DNA from: Enoplosus armatus
Taxonomy: Eukaryota > Chordata > Actinopteri > Centrarchiformes > Enoplosidae
DNA length: 64,000 nt
Direction: 5' to 3'
Assembly: GCF_043641665.1 (NCBI RefSeq)
Contig: NC_092182.1
Coordinates: 23,416,741-23,480,740 of the forward strand
Part shown: one piece after another, positions 46,135-59,775 of the stretch
How the letters are laid out: the number at the start of each line of letters is the position of its first letter
Numbering within the stretch: the stretch's first letter is position 1
Program-made: the position numbers and the translations under genes
Notes under the pieces: generated by a model
Database searches by the model: none
The model's input: only the letters and a program-made list of their open reading frames with translations
What the model was told of the DNA's origin: nothing

Positions 46135-46400
46135 ACCCTAAGGTAGCCCAGATGTCCCGCTCCCCAGCTGCATCCAGCTCCAGTTCTTCGTGGGAGATCC
46201 CGACGTCTTCCTAGACCAGATAGGATATATATAATCCCTTCACCATCTTCTTGGTCTACCCCAAGGTCTCCTCCCAGTTGTACGTGTCCAGAAAACCAGA
46301 AGGAGGCATCTAGGAGGCATCCTTATCACATCCCCAAACCACCTTATCTGACTCTTTCAATGGAAAGGAGCAATAGTTCTTCTCCCAGTACATCTTACCC
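46135..46400 (-). pseudogene. Non-LTR retrotransposon ORF2 C-terminal relic
   Basis: Minus-strand translation with frameshifts gives IERVR, WFGDVIR-like, GRRRDLPRRTGAG and related text. This matches my memory of the common fish LINE C-terminal domain (SQLRWFGHLVRMP ... RPRGRPRTRWRDY ... PPEELEEVAGERE). Heavily decayed; the family is uncertain. Confidence 0.5.
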
Positions 46401-47574
46401 TCACTCAAGAACAATTTGCATCCAAATATGAAGCGGCCGGGATAAGAATCTGCACCAAGTTTGAGAACAGAATGAAAGTGCTCCTGAAGATGACTGTAAA
46501 AGGTGAACAGGTTCTCAGTGATCTAAGTCAACTCTAACCAGAATGATCCCTGGAAGATATTGTGAAAACATTCTGGACAAGACATATCTCAGCTTTTCAT
46601 CTCTTTAATCAATGCATCTCTATGCTTTAATATGTATCAGACCTCTACAGCCTTGCTTTTCGAAAGAGTTATGAAGTGCTGTGCAGGCAATAACACATCA
46701 ATAAATAAGTGCCAATATGACAAACACAAAAATGCCAGAAATGAATCAAAAACAGAATTACTGGAAAATGGCAAAAAAAAAAGTATGGAAGAAGTTTCCA
46801 AAGCAGAAAGGCCAAGAGATTCTCAGTAATAGAAATGAAGAGACACTGTTCACTCAGTCTATTCAACAGCTGTTGAGGTCCAGCTGTTCTTGGGTTGATT
46901 TCAACCTTGGTTGTCAAACCAGAGAGATGTTGGGCTTCCCCAGAGCAGTTTTTAAGAATTTGCAGTTTTTTCTGTGTTGTCCCCAGACATGGTGCAATGA
47001 AAGAGAAAAAAAATGACAAGAGACAGTACTTCTCTATAAACAAGCAGAGCAAAAGAGCAAAGACTGAAGTTTAACAGTTAAATAGAAAACATGTGACTCT
47101 TTCAGTGTTCAAGAGAAGAGGAAAAAGAAGGGGGCCCAGATATAAACATCCAAGGAACATGAGCCCAGACTGTTACAGGTGTGTTAGCAATTATGAACAC
47201 CTTTAAACTTTTATGACTCTGGGAAGAGGGCCAGCAACTGGAGAATGTTTTTACTGTCACTAATTTTCTATACCAGAGTTTGGGCTGTCAGGGTGGTTTC
47301 ACTGGTATTCCACTGCACAATAAAGCAAGTCAATGGGGAAAGCCACCCACAACAACACACTTAACACACACTATATCCTTGTGTTTTTGTACCAAAAGAG
47401 AAATGGACATATATTGATATATTGATAGCTTGACAAGAGAAAACTTTTACACTCTATTATTTTTCCCTCCCAACTGTCAACACCAACTGGTCCAGAGTGG
47501 ACTGGACTTGGTCTAACATGCCCAACTCAGAAATACAAATAGCCACCTAATTGTAATGTTTGTGCTCCCCTTAA

Positions 47575-47830
47575 AGGTTCCCTGTGGAGTTTTATTGTAA
47601 ACAAAGAAAGTAATATTTTCATTCAGTGTTTCTCATCAGAACACATCGTGTGTATCCTTGAGGTCTAACAAACATGTTTCATGCCATTTCCTTCCTTATA
47701 AAACATTGCACAATCTTCTTTGTCACTGACTTTGTCGGTGCATTACTGCGTTTCTTCATGGGTTATCGCTGGCGACTGTCAATCAGAGGAATAGCGTCAA
47801 ACTGGTGGTAGGAATGTGTATCTTGTCGCT
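47575..47830. mobile_element. TTAA-AGG type dispersed element, second copy
   Basis: Follows TTAA (47571-47574) and starts AGGTTCCCTGTGGAGTTTTA like the element at 22344. The right end is not defined. Confidence 0.45.
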
Positions 47831-49717
47831 TGTACATGAAACGAAATAGGGACCCACTCATAACACACAACACCATGAATGCTTTCGAGGAGAGACTGTC
47901 TGAAAGTGTGTGCTGTTATCCCCATTTTTACAATTATCACACATGCCCCTCTCCATTCAGAACAGGTGTAAACATTTTATCCTTTAGATGTGGTCCTATG
48001 CCATGGCGTAAAATCTAGATTTTTTGAAGCGTAATGGCACCTTTACAGTTGTAAGCCTTAAGATTTCTGTCCTGGTTGATTTGAAATCAACACAAAAGCA
48101 GCTACTTACTGAAACCTATTTAGTACAATGGAATGGACAACTGGTCTATCTGTTTACAGTGCAACCAAACAAACTCACGTTGTTTTAATTAAAAATAAAA
48201 GCATGGTCTGATTTCATTCTGTGCATGGCGTGAGTAGTTTTCCACACAACAGCAGAGCACGATAACAGGAGTTGGTTACCTTGCTGAGGAGTTTGAGTTG
48301 TGCAGCCTGTCGCCTGCAACTCTTCATTACTTCTTGTTCCTTTACTCCTTGCAATATTTGAAGCTGATCCCCTGTCAAAATTGCCAAAAATTACCAAGTT
48401 CTGTTTTATAGATGCATGGTTGATGAATGATGACAGTCTGTGCTAACCTCTGTGATGAATACATTGCGATTTTCTGTGACTGCTTCACAATAAAAGACAC
48501 CCCGTGTTTTGCCCGTTGAATGCTTTTAATGTGAAGCAGCAGCAGTAGAAAATGTTCTGTTTGTATTAGCAGTAACTTAATAGAGCTCTGAGATGCACAT
48601 GAAAAATTTCGATGAATCAATTGTCTGAAAATTGTTAATTAACAATAGCTTCAACAACCTCTAACCTGAAATTCAACTAACCACTCAGCCCACTGTCTAA
48701 TCTTTTATATCTGTGCATTGTTCCAGTAGTTAAATAATTGTATTATTTGAAAGAGCAGAGGCTGCTTGAGTCATAAAATGCTATTTTCAGCAAACTTGTA
48801 AAACCAGTTAACTTGTGTGTTGTAATCCTTGAGGTTGCCTGCTCAAAACCCACCACTTTTCTCTCATGTAAACACAGTCATCATAACATTAAACTTTTTT
48901 CTGGCTTATTTCTTCTGACAGCTGCGGCCGATGTGACGGTGAGCTGGGTTTTAGGGTGACAGGTGTAAGCGAGCGATACGTAACGCCAGGCTGAAGCCAG
49001 CCTAGACAAAACAACATACGTCAGTGAATTTACTCCACACACAGACGCCCATTTGACTGCAGAGTAGCTTTCGACACAGTGGACCACCTGGCTAAGCATT
49101 AAACAGCCTTGGTCTGCATGGGTCTGGCTGACAACTGACATGATGTATTAACCCACCGCTGAGAGCTATGTGTTTTGGTGTTTTGACATAGCCACCCGCT
49201 AGCTCTAGGCTGTCGCCAGCAGCTGCAGACCTGACAGTGAGGTTTTTTTTATTTTATTTATCGTTATGCAGTGAGTGTTACATGTTTTTCAAATTAAATG
49301 GTTGACACAAAGCTACCACCTTCAATTCCATTAACGTCCTTGTGAAATTAAACAGAGACAAATCAAACTGACCTGCAGAAAATGACCACCCAACGCTGAC
49401 AGACACAGGCGGCTGTTTTTAGAAAACAAGCTGTGATAAACTCACTGTACACTAGCTGGTGAAGAAAGTGGAAGAGCCAGACATTTTTCTCAGGAGTTAA
49501 TGGTGACTACAAGCGCGTTTGTAGTCATTTTGTGTTTCTTTCAGAGACATTTTGCAAATGAACCGGAACTCTCAGCTGCTGCTGTTTGTTTAAAAACGCA
49601 CTCAGTATGTAGTTGACGCTGGAGATCTCCTGTCATAACCATCCATTCCTCTGTACAGATATTATACAAAATACTATAGCATACTATACAATATAATATA
49701 GGAAGCCATCACAGGCT

Positions 49718-49815
49718 GTGGCTCAGGATTTTGAGTAGGTCGTCCATTAATCGCAGGGATGGGGGTTTGATCCCTGGCTCCCCCTGTCCACATGTCAATG
49801 TCGACATTTGGAAGC
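49718..49815 (-). repeat. tRNA-SINE-like repeat, reverse orientation
   Basis: Contains gtggctcaggattttgagta, then cgcagggatgggggtttgat and cctgtccacatgtcaatgtc, the reverse of the tails at 55670-55870 and 59600-59775. The B-box-like ggtttgatccc agrees with a tRNA-derived end. Confidence 0.55.
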
Positions 49816-51554
49816 ACAATGTGTAAGACCAAAAATACCAACAACTCTCATCACATTACCTCATTTGAATGAATGAACCTCCTACTTGTTTGTGCCTCCC
49901 ACCTGAGCACTGAGTGCGCTGGGCACCAAAACACCACACAGACAGGAAATTTCAAGGTCAGCGAAATACCAAACTGCTTGTGCAAGCAATTGAGCCAGTT
50001 CTGAATGTCTACTGATATTTGGCATTGGTTTATCAGAAGTGATCTTGGCTGGACGTCCAGATATGGAACCTGTCCTGGACATGCATATGACTTCCAAGAG
50101 TGAGCCTGGACTAACTGACAACACGTGTTTGCTGGGACAGTGTTTCAAATTGTGTTTCAAATTTAAGACTCATTTAAACTCAGTAGCTCAGTTGTTGTAT
50201 GACTCATCTTTTATCTTTAGTTGTCATTGTGACATTACTCTTTTTAAACATAACATGTCATTCCCTCAAATGCACAAGTGAAGTTGCACAAGTTGTTCCA
50301 GCAGTTGAGTTGTTAGGTCTGTATTACTGTAGGTCTATTTTTCCCCCTGTAATCTTTTGGAAGTAAACCCCTGTGCAGGAGAAGTGTTCTGTCTTCCTAT
50401 TTACTGTAGAAGTGAGTGTTTTTCCTCATGCCGAGTTTTGGTTCAAATACTGGCATTTAGCCGTGGACTTCAGTCCCAGAGGACCTGAGGACGACCTGAT
50501 GGTTAAAACAGAACAACTGCAGCCTCCACAAGGAGACCACCACTTTAGTTTTAGAAACGACAGGTTAGTTATTAATTTCTACAACATTTATATGTTTTTC
50601 CAGAGCTCAGGGGTTAAAGACAAAGATTGTATTGTTTTACTGCACATTTGGCAGTATGTAGTAATGGCCTCTTCCACATCATATCTTTGTTACACTGAAT
50701 TTTTTTTGTCATGCAATGTTATTGGAAAGGGAAAAGGAATACTCAGTATTCTCAACATCATTCCTCATTAAAAATGAGCAGCGTTCTATTTTCTGTTAGT
50801 CACTAACTCGGATTTATTAGGTATAATTTGAGGCCTATTCCTATGTAAAATCATAAACATAATCGTTTTAAAAGCAGAGGAATTCTAATTATAAATGCAG
50901 TTTTTATGTTCAGATCAAATTTAAATCTAATACATTTGTGTAGCTCTTTGCTGTGACTGCTTGTTTGCTTGATGTATAGTGTATCACTGTGAAGCTGTAT
51001 TGTAGAGCTGTTTCTGTAAACTGCAGTATGCCCACTGTCTATGTATGGTTCCTGTTGTCAGAGCCAGATGCAGAGCAGATGTTGAGGATGCATAGGGAGG
51101 AAGGCCGGGGTTTATAGTTTGCTGTTGCACATACGACTCTGTCATGCAACACAAGTTCTCTGGAAGACATCTGATAAATTGCTGTATTGCTGGTGGTTGT
51201 AACTAGTGAAGGTTCAGGAATTGATGTCAGACCTGGACCTGGAGCATGCTTTCAATTACCTCCCAATAAGTTTGATATGACAGTGATCTCTTGCCAGAAT
51301 GCTGTCCTTGTTTGAATTTTGAAGAAAAATCCACATGCTGAGTTGAATGTGTACTCTTTCCTGTTTTGTTTTTATTACATGCTCAGTTCAAGATATCCAT
51401 TTGCCTGCAGGAATATGAGGCTTTTTTTGTATCCTGTCCAGGCCAAAGGGAGGCCTTGCAGTCTCATGGTAGAGTTTGAGTTCTCTCCTTTGGTTTGTTC
51501 TTGGTTTAGTTGCCTCAGACTTCATCAAGAGCCATTGAATTCAGCTGTGGTGAA

Positions 51555-51571
51555 TTATTATTATTATTATT
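51555..51571. repeat. (ATT)n microsatellite
   Basis: Five to six ATT units. Confidence 0.75.
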
Positions 51572-52221
51572 AATTATAACCCCCTAACCCATGTTTTGAT
51601 TTGAGTGTGCAAAAACAAACAAGTTTCTTACCTAGTGAATGATGGCTATCTCTTCTGATAGAACTCCATAGGTGTCCTAACCTGTTAGTAGCTGAGATTG
51701 GTGTGCCACAGCCAACAGAGGGCTGTAACGTTATTGCCGTGTGTGGAATGGAGATAGTGACTCACCCTGCCACCCCATTAATACATGAAACTTAGACGCC
51801 CGTTGTAATTGGAAAACCAATACACAGGAATTCTGAGTAGATGTATAGTTACCACTACAAGGCTCATTTTATATAAAAGGTATTTGATTTGATTGATCAA
51901 CAGCCTGAGAAGCATTTGAGAAACACATGCACATAGTGGAACAACTATGGTAACTGGCACTGATTTGTTTTACAGCAAAGATGTGCACAAGTTAAAGAAG
52001 TGAAACCACAGATTTGTACAGCCTCTATGTAGAGAGTTTGGCAAATTAAACAAGTGCCTTTGTTCCTTCTGATCAAATCTTTTATTTTTTCACTGTCTTG
52101 GCGCTGTGTTGTGTCTGCAGTGTTTCTGTTAGTGATGATGGTCTCTGTCTGTTGGTACTGGACAAGAGACCGACTCTGATTAGACTGTCAACTGAGACAT
52201 GACGGTTTGGACTAAACCAGT

Positions 52222-52355
52222 ATGAGACATGTGGAGAGTATTACTGGCTGACTGGGTTCCAGTGTGCGGTGGTATTGGATAGTTGTTCTCTGTTCTCTGA
52301 TGACTACTGGATTTGTTATCCTAGCATTCCTGGCATTTTCCTCCTGCCAGACAGA
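52222..52355. repeat. Direct repeat pair, first copy
   Basis: Shares ggatagttgttctctgtt with upstream tggagagt and downstream gccagacaga text with 53203-53316, about 980 bp away, in the same order and orientation. Confidence 0.6.
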
Positions 52356-53202
52356 AACTGAGGGACAGTTAAGTGTTGGCCCAAACGTGATTCATGCTGA
52401 ATTTGAATCTGTTGAAATACTAAATATCTAAATGGTTAATCTAGTGACCCCCTGGTGTTCTCACACAGTGGTTCATTTGTCTTCAGGTCACCCGTCCCAG
52501 CTGAGCATTCACCATCTTTATTAGTCAGAAGGTAAAGGCTTACTTACAGCTAGAAGGCACTTTGTGCGACTTGGATCCCACTGAGAGAGATAAAAACAGA
52601 TGGAGCTCATAGTCGACATGTGTTTCCAGGTATCATACGTCATTGTTGGACCTGAGGCTGCTGAAAATGAAACTTTGTTCATGGAATGAATCAGGATTAA
52701 GGATTTATGTTGATAAGATCTCAGTAAAGATGAATGCATTTTGGTTTTTCTGACATCTAAACTAAACATGGTGCACTGACAACAAGGTTCTTGAAATAAT
52801 TGGATGTGACGTCAAACACAAGGGCTTTTCACTTTTTAAACAATATAATGTAAAAGAATATCAATTGATGAGTAATTGATATTGAATCTTTACAACACGA
52901 TTGTTTCTCCCACAGTGGAAAATGTTTCTTACTCCCAAATATGTAGCCTTTGGCATTTGTCTTCATTCTGTGTCACAGCGTTCAGGTAATATCAGTGAGT
53001 TCTCCACTGTCTGAAATGCTGCAGAATGAAGGTTGTTTTGTCTCTTCAGTTCCCAAAATGAGCAGCTTGTTAACATTTTCAGTGCTCCTCATTAAAACTA
53101 ACAAGTCCCACTATTGGCTGGCTGATAGCCGTCACTGACAACTGCAGTATATTGGGACTAATTGAAAACCTGTGATCTACACAAGTGCGTGTGGACCAAA
53201 GC

Positions 53203-53316
53203 ATATGGAGAGTGTTTTCTGTTGGGGGGGTCCCAGTGTTGGGTGGTACTGGATAGTTGTTCTCTGTTTTCTAATGCTGTAGAATTTGCTATCCAAACAT
53301 TTCTGCCCAGACAGAC
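53203..53316. repeat. Direct repeat pair, second copy
   Basis: Contains tatggagagtgttttctgtt, ggtggtactggatagttgtt and gcccagacagacgg. A diverged copy of 52222-52355. Confidence 0.6.
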
Positions 53317-53465
53317 GGTGGGATAAGACTTGTATTTGGGTAATTTGGGGGATTTTATATAATTGTGTATTATATACTGGGTCACACTGTTTCTAAGTGC
53401 TGTTAATTACAGGTTTACTCACTATCGGGTACTATCACCACACTGCAAAAAGGTTGATTCAAGAA

Positions 53466-53700
53466 AGGGCTGCACGATTCTGGTCAAAATAAGAATCACT
53501 ATTTTTGTCCACTCAGAATTGAGATCACGATTTTCTCCCACAATTCCTACATTTATTTGGGAACAAAGAAATGTTTATTGCAATCAATATTATCTTCATG
53601 TAAACAGTACAAGGAAAATGATCACTAGATACACGCTTCTTTTTTTTTTTTTAAACAAATACAACTGCACGAAATGCTAGAATCAACAATAATCAACGAA
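53466..53700. repeat. 'gggctgcacgatt' dispersed repeat
   Basis: Starts gggctgcacgattctggtca and continues with aagaatcactatttttgtcc and gaattgagatcacgattttc, a common fish repeat head. Includes a T12 run at 53640. The end was not defined. Confidence 0.5.
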
Positions 53701-54132
53701 GTCTGTCGTCTGCTCTTTAGAACAAAAATGTTTTCCAGCGTCTGGTTGTCGCACACTGTCAATTTTAAAGTTGAACTGCTTATATTCTGTTTTACTCGTT
53801 TTAAGGTCAGATTGTGCTTCGAAGTGGCCTGATTCACAATCACAATGTTTTCCTTCGATGACAATGGTATTAAGATACAGATTCTGTAATGCACGTCATC
53901 TACACTTCAGAGAGATACTAAGAAAAATAATTTGTCAACCAAATTCATTTCAGTGGAATTGCTGTTGTCAATGGATTTGCTTGCAGAGGCAAAGTACATT
54001 TCCACAGAGTTAAACCATCTTGTCACTTAGCTATTATCAATGAATTTCAATGTGCTACTTTCCGGCATGAGTTTGAGTTCATTTTATTACTATGATGAGT
54101 TAAAACTCCAAGTTCCCATGAACGCTGTAAAT

Positions 54133-54345
54133 TAGAGCTGCCAGTAATGATTACTTTAATTAATTATGATTAGTCTTTTCGATCAATTGATTAACCATTT
54201 GGTCTATGAAATCTCAGAAAATTGTAAAAAAAAAAAAAAATGCCCATAACAATTTTGCTGAAGCCTAAGGTGAAGTCTTAAAATTTATTGTTTTGTCTAA
54301 CCAACAGTCTAAAACCCAAAGATGTCAAATCTATTGACTATTGTA
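54133..54345. repeat. Dispersed 'attaatcgatta' fish repeat copy
   Basis: Contains gagctgccagtaatgattac, gattaaccatttggtctatg, A14, tgaagcctaaggtgaagtct and accaacagtctaaaacccaa in the usual order. Confidence 0.65.
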
Positions 54346-55069
54346 TTTCCAGTCGATGAATCTACGTATTGGTTCATGGCTCTGGTGCAGAATTAAAGTA
54401 GCTTGAAATTCTTCAGTTGTGGGGAACACCAGTTTCTATTATCTATTTAAATTTTTTCTCAACTGTAAGTTTTTGAGGCAGGCTGAGGCTTTACTGACCT
54501 GTAAAAATGGTATGTTGTTTTTTCTTTTTTTTTCAGTCAATGAATCATACTCGTGGTACAGTAGCCTACAGTCTTCTCCCTACTACAGTTACAGTTCATC
54601 TATATCATTGTTTGTGGTTAAAGTCAATGCGTTTTTCATGTGTTTGTGAAGGCAGGGGAATTCTGGGAAGTTCCCATGTTAATGCAATTATGTCTGCTTA
54701 ATAGGACATTGTGGTCTTGAATGTTTCCCTCTGTGCTAATTGTGATGAGGAGAACACGGCTGTCTCCTCAGCAGTAGACTCCATCTGGATAAAATCTCTT
54801 TTTATTGGACTGCTCTTCAAAAGCTCTTCCTTTAATATCGCTACTGGCTAAAATAACAGTGTCTGTGATTCTGGCTATGACTGCCTGTCTGTCTCTGTAT
54901 TTCTCTGTCTGTCTCTCTCATTTCTGCTCTCCTGTCTGTCTTTATGCCTTCATTAAGGCTGTAGCATACCCTTAACACAATTTTAATGCCATTTTGTCCA
55001 TAAATTTAATACCAGAAACCTCAAATTATCCTTTATTTGGCTTCCAGCCAAAGATTGTTGTTACTCAGA

Positions 55070-55110
55070 AATACTCTATTGATCCCCGGGGGGAAATTGT
55101 ACAGTAAATA
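55070..55110. repeat. Repeat fragment 'ttgatccccggggggaaatt'
   Basis: The text ctattgatccccggggggaaatt resembles the conserved end of a widespread fish repeat. No further body was recognised. Confidence 0.35.
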
Positions 55111-55669
55111 TTACAGTATTATAATAATATTACAGTATTCTACAGTTGTTGCAAGATATTATTGAATCAGCGTAGGCAAACTTTTCAAGCTTTTCAATCC
55201 TATTCAAAACTGCAGAAAAAACTCTTGCAGTCTTTGAATTCAGACTCTTATAATTCTTAACTGTGATGAAAGCAGGAGGCTGATGGGGTGATCAGGGATA
55301 TCACACAACCTGGTAGAAACTGACAGAATCATGTCCTCTTTGGTTGATTCAGAGACACTTGAAAACTCCTCTGAAACAACCCTGAAATTATGTGTGTGCT
55401 TGATAGAAATACTCCTTTCGCCTTTTGCAAGTCAACAACAGCCGTCACATCGCAAAAGGAAATAGTAGAAGACAAATACACCTTTTCATAAATAAAACTA
55501 ATATAAAAGTCATGTCCTTCCCCAAACACTACTAGCTTGAACTACACAAAAATACATTCAGTAAAAATGAAAAAAAAAAAAACAGGTTGTCATACCTTAT
55601 TAGTTGTTGGTCCTGATGGACCCGTCAGAGAGATGGGAGGGACTAATACCAAACCCAGAGGAAAAGTTT

Positions 55670-55875
55670 TTTCAATATGGCTGCATTTATACAATGCTTT
55701 TATCCAAAGTGCATTACAACATACTCACACTCGGTGGCCTGACCATCGGGAGCAATTTGGGGTTCAGTGTCCTGCCAAAGGACACATCGACATGTGGACA
55801 GGAGGAGGATCTGGGGATCGAATCCCCAACCCTGTGATCAGTATACCCACTATACCTCCTGAGCCACAACCAGCA
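55670..55875 (+). repeat. tRNA-SINE-like dispersed repeat
   Basis: Contains caatgcttttatccaaagtg, accatcgggagcaatttggg, cagtgtcctgccaaaggaca, catcgacatgtggacaggag, gggatcgaatccccaaccct and a cctgagccaca end. A near-complete copy of a common fish repeat, also present at 59600 and (reversed) 49718. Confidence 0.7.
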
Positions 55876-56335
55876 GGAGCACATTGTCTGTGACAGACTA
55901 TATCCTTTACCTTCTGCTGAATTTACTTTTTTGTTGCTTTGGTCACTTCTAACAGAAACTTGTAGCTGTTTATGTTTTTATTTCTGAGTCTTTTACACCA
56001 GGATGGACGTTTTGCATACGCTGTTATTGATGTTGTTATTATATATGATAATAGCTGGTGCAGCAGACGGCAGGAGATTATGTCCATTAAACATGTACTG
56101 CTTCTCACTTTTCATACTTAGCACATTATATCTCTGAATGAAAGAACAGTAATGACTGTTAATTGGTTTTAAATGTTCGTAAGACAAAACTGGTTCTGCT
56201 GGCTTCAGTGTAGAAACTCAAGTTTGGAATCAACTGGTGAAGCAACAGCTTTTTTTTTTATTTATGAACAGGTATGGTTTTACTACTTTTATACTTTAAT
56301 TTCACTATTTTGATGCTCGACACTCTCTTTCTCTC

Positions 56336-56382
56336 TTACTCACACTCACACACATACACACACACACACCCTCTCACACACA
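56336..56382. repeat. (CA)-rich microsatellite
   Basis: cactcacacacatacacaca and following CA units, imperfect. Confidence 0.75.
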
Positions 56383-56610
56383 GTCATCATAGGCCAGGTT
56401 TTTCCACTCAAGAGCCAGACAGCAATTGGCTCGTCGTCCTCGTTGCTCATTTTTCATGTCAGTCTTTTCCCTGCAGAAAGCATCACTGCTGGGATTCTCT
56501 CACATGAAACAAACAGGCCTTTCAGTCTATGCCTCTAAACATTTTAATTTCATTGGCCTCATTTAGCCTTGGCTCTGCTCTGGATGAGTTGGTGGTGTAT
56601 GTTTTAGGTT

Positions 56611-56632
56611 TGTGTGTGTGTGTGTGTGTGTT
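56611..56632. repeat. (GT)n microsatellite
   Basis: About ten GT units. Confidence 0.8.
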
Positions 56633-57591
56633 TTTGGACAGTGAATGTGTGTTGAGTGAGCGCTGACAGACTAAATGTCCAATTTTCTCCAACTTTTGAG
56701 AGTCTTTTGCTGTGAGTTTGGCATCCTGAAGTGTTTGATTCCTCTCTGAAAGCGTTGACTGCAGTCTGGGGAGACTTTGTGCCTCATTAGTTATTTAGGT
56801 TTGTTGGCAGTAACTGTGCAGGACTTGTCGTGCACAAAAAAAAAAAAGGTGATGATGTGCTGGTTGCAAAGGGCTCTGAATGGAGGAGCTTCTGCAGTAA
56901 ACTAATGACGATCTGTGGAAATTGTGTTTTAATGCTACGACGTAATTGTTAACTTTGCATAAAATGTGCAAGGCTAAAACCATTGAAGGGACTTACTGTC
57001 CGGACCGTAACCCAGTGTTTCTTTCCCCCTCATGTGCATTGGATCCTGCAAGAATATGTCCACTCTAATCTGGATAGTTTTGATATTAATATGCAGCTCA
57101 TCTTTAGTCATATGTGGCCTGTTATGGCCCCCACCCCCACCCCCATGTTTATTCAAAGCGTGGTCTTTCAATTTGAGAGCATGACTTATTGATTTCACGT
57201 TCAGATTTTGTAATGCTTTCCCTCAAAATCCTGCCTGCGCACTCAAACAGCCCATGCCCCAGCCCTGCATGCTCTGTTTCTCCTTAAACTGTATGATTGC
57301 ACTCATATATATTGCACAGATTTCCTGCTTCAGCCCTTCTCCTTGCACTCAGGCTGCTGCTGTGCGCTCGTGAAACGTCTGCTCTCAGAGCTCTCTTAGA
57401 TTTTTTTTTGCAGCAACCCTGTCAAAATGCCCCAACCAATAGAATGCCAGAATATACCAGTGCCTTACTTTTTACTATAATAGCTATAGCACGGCCTACC
57501 GTTGGTGTGCTATACTATACGTTTTTCAAAGGTCAACAGGTTTCTGATTTGTTTATTAAATCTTGATCCAAGTCTTTACTGATATTGTTAA

Positions 57592-57850
57592 AGAATAATT
57601 CTGGTTTATAACAACATGGGTCCTTTAGCAACGTTATTTTCGTAGTTTGGTCCGTTTCATTGTTGTGTCATCAGTAATGATGACTCACCAACTTGGTAGC
57701 TGTGACATGGGGACATGGTGACATCGCTAAAAAGAAGTCCGACAGGTCAAGAGCCATGAGCAGTCAGACGATCAGACAAGTTGGAAACAAATCCCCGGGT
57801 TAGACAAACTTATTTGGAAGAGAAAACAAAGGTGAAAGGTAACATTATTA
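57592..57850. mobile_element. One arm of the TTAA element seen at 1639-2554
   Basis: Preceded by TTAA (57588-57591) and starting AGAATAATTCTGGTTTATAA. It shares cagtcagacgatcagacaag, ttggaaacaaa and ggttagacaaactta with the arms at 1639-1835 and 2374-2554. No matching right arm was found. Confidence 0.55.
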
Positions 57851-59599
57851 CACAAACTGTCCCTTACAGTTATACTTCCTGCTTCAACTTACTGACCTTA
57901 CTTACACACCATAATTGTGCGCACACAGTTTTCCTGTGCATTGAGGGATTATTACTGACATATTGACGTTCACGTGACGCTTGTCTTGTAAGTCATATCA
58001 GTCCTTAGAAATTCTCCTGAAACAGTACTGCTGTATGGGCTTTACTTATTTTTTCCCCGCAGAAGGAGGACTCCTCTGTAGCTTTTTGACATCAGGTTGA
58101 GATAGCAGGAAGAAGCAGAGTTAGGTGACCTTTCACCTCGTTGCGTGGTAAGTCTTTTAAAAGATTGAACATCAGATTTGAAAAGGAAACGCTGACATTC
58201 TTCTTGCTGGAAAGTTAATGACAATTAGAAGGTAGAGTGATATTTCAGTAGCCTTGAATTCATCAGTGAGGTGTGAAGTGATTGATGAGGTTTTCGGGTC
58301 TCCAATCAGAGGAGCGGCTGAAAGCAGTGGCCCTCTCCTGCTTAATGACTCTACCATTGCCCACTTTGTCCTCAGTTTATACTGAGAAACCTGAGCTCCC
58401 TCCGTGCCTCCTCTGCCTCTTTTGTTGGCCTCTAACCAGCGTCTTCCAGGCTCACAGCACAACCAAGGGCATTCACTGCATCCTCTGAAGACAAACATGA
58501 CAAAGGTAATGTTATATATGGCAAATTATAAGATCCCAATGTTTCTCCCGTTTCTCTGATGGAAAATATTTTTGACACTCTGGGCATCACATACCTAATT
58601 ATCATCAAACTCAAGTTCAGTGAGATTGAGTCTCATTTTACTCCAGCCACCTCAAAAATGCAGCCAAGTCTGAAAATTAAACCCCCTAAACTGTCAGTGT
58701 AAAGTCGATTCATTATGACAAGTAAGATTGGATTATGAACTTTACAAATGGCATGTCTGACACTAATCTAGGTTTAAAGAGCACCAAACGATGGTAAGAT
58801 TTTAAAAAAGGTCTAGATTTAACACTATGGAATTATAAAGTTGATCCTCATTAGTGCAGTCCATCCATGGAGCTGCTGGAGCTTACACCCCATCTACAGT
58901 TCATCATCTGAGGCGGTGACATATTTATAGTATCAATATTAATACTATTATTATTATAGTATTATGATGTGCCTTGTAGTATGGCTTTTACATTTTGATA
59001 GATAAGGGAGGCAGAAGAGGAGAAAAGGATAAAAAAAGTTATCTGAATTTGTTGTTTTTGGATTTAAAATATTTGAACTGCAGACAGGGAAGGCTGATTT
59101 ATCTCCCCAGACAGTTAAACAGTCTTTAAAGTACACAATAAATCCAGCAGAGATAGAAAGGAGTGTCCAGCAGCTTTTCACCTGAAAGAACTTATTGAGG
59201 AGGAGCCGACTAAAAGAGGAAAAAGGATGAAACTGATACTTTAGTGATCTTTTCTGGGAATATTGCATCAACACAGAATTAGGTAAAGAAATATGGCATG
59301 GCTGAGGAATGAGTGACATAGACACAAGCATCCCAGATTAATTATGTTTTAATTCATTAATTCATATTTAAAATTAATATCCCGTATTAAGTATTTGGGA
59401 CATGATGTTTTTGGGCCGAAGTGATTCGTCAATTAGTCGTTTCACAGAAAATTGGTGATAAACTGATTTCAGCCTGGTGTCTGACCTGCAGCGTGGCGGT
59501 GTCATGACTTTTCCCAACTTGTAAAAACTGCTGCGCTGATTAATTACTGCAAATAACGTAATAAAACGCTGCGACAACTTGGGGAGCCTTCGGGCATGG

Positions 59600-59775
59600 A
59601 GCAAGATCATTTTGGGAGCATGGACCCCTCGCACCAGGGACACTGCATTGACCATAGTGTTCAGTGTCTTGCCCAAGGACACTTCGACATGTGGATAAGG
59701 GGATCGAACCGCCAACCCGTTCTACCCTGCTCTACCTCCTGCGCGACAGTGCTAACGACTGCACCAACATGCCAC
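59600..59775 (+). repeat. tRNA-SINE-like dispersed repeat
   Basis: Contains gttcagtgtcttgcccaagg, acacttcgacatgtggataa and ggatcgaaccgccaaccc. Head truncated compared with the copy at 55670. Confidence 0.65.

Noticed and set aside
55820..55870. tRNA gene
   Set aside because: The B-box-like text belongs to a SINE-like repeat, and no intact cloverleaf or A-box was seen.
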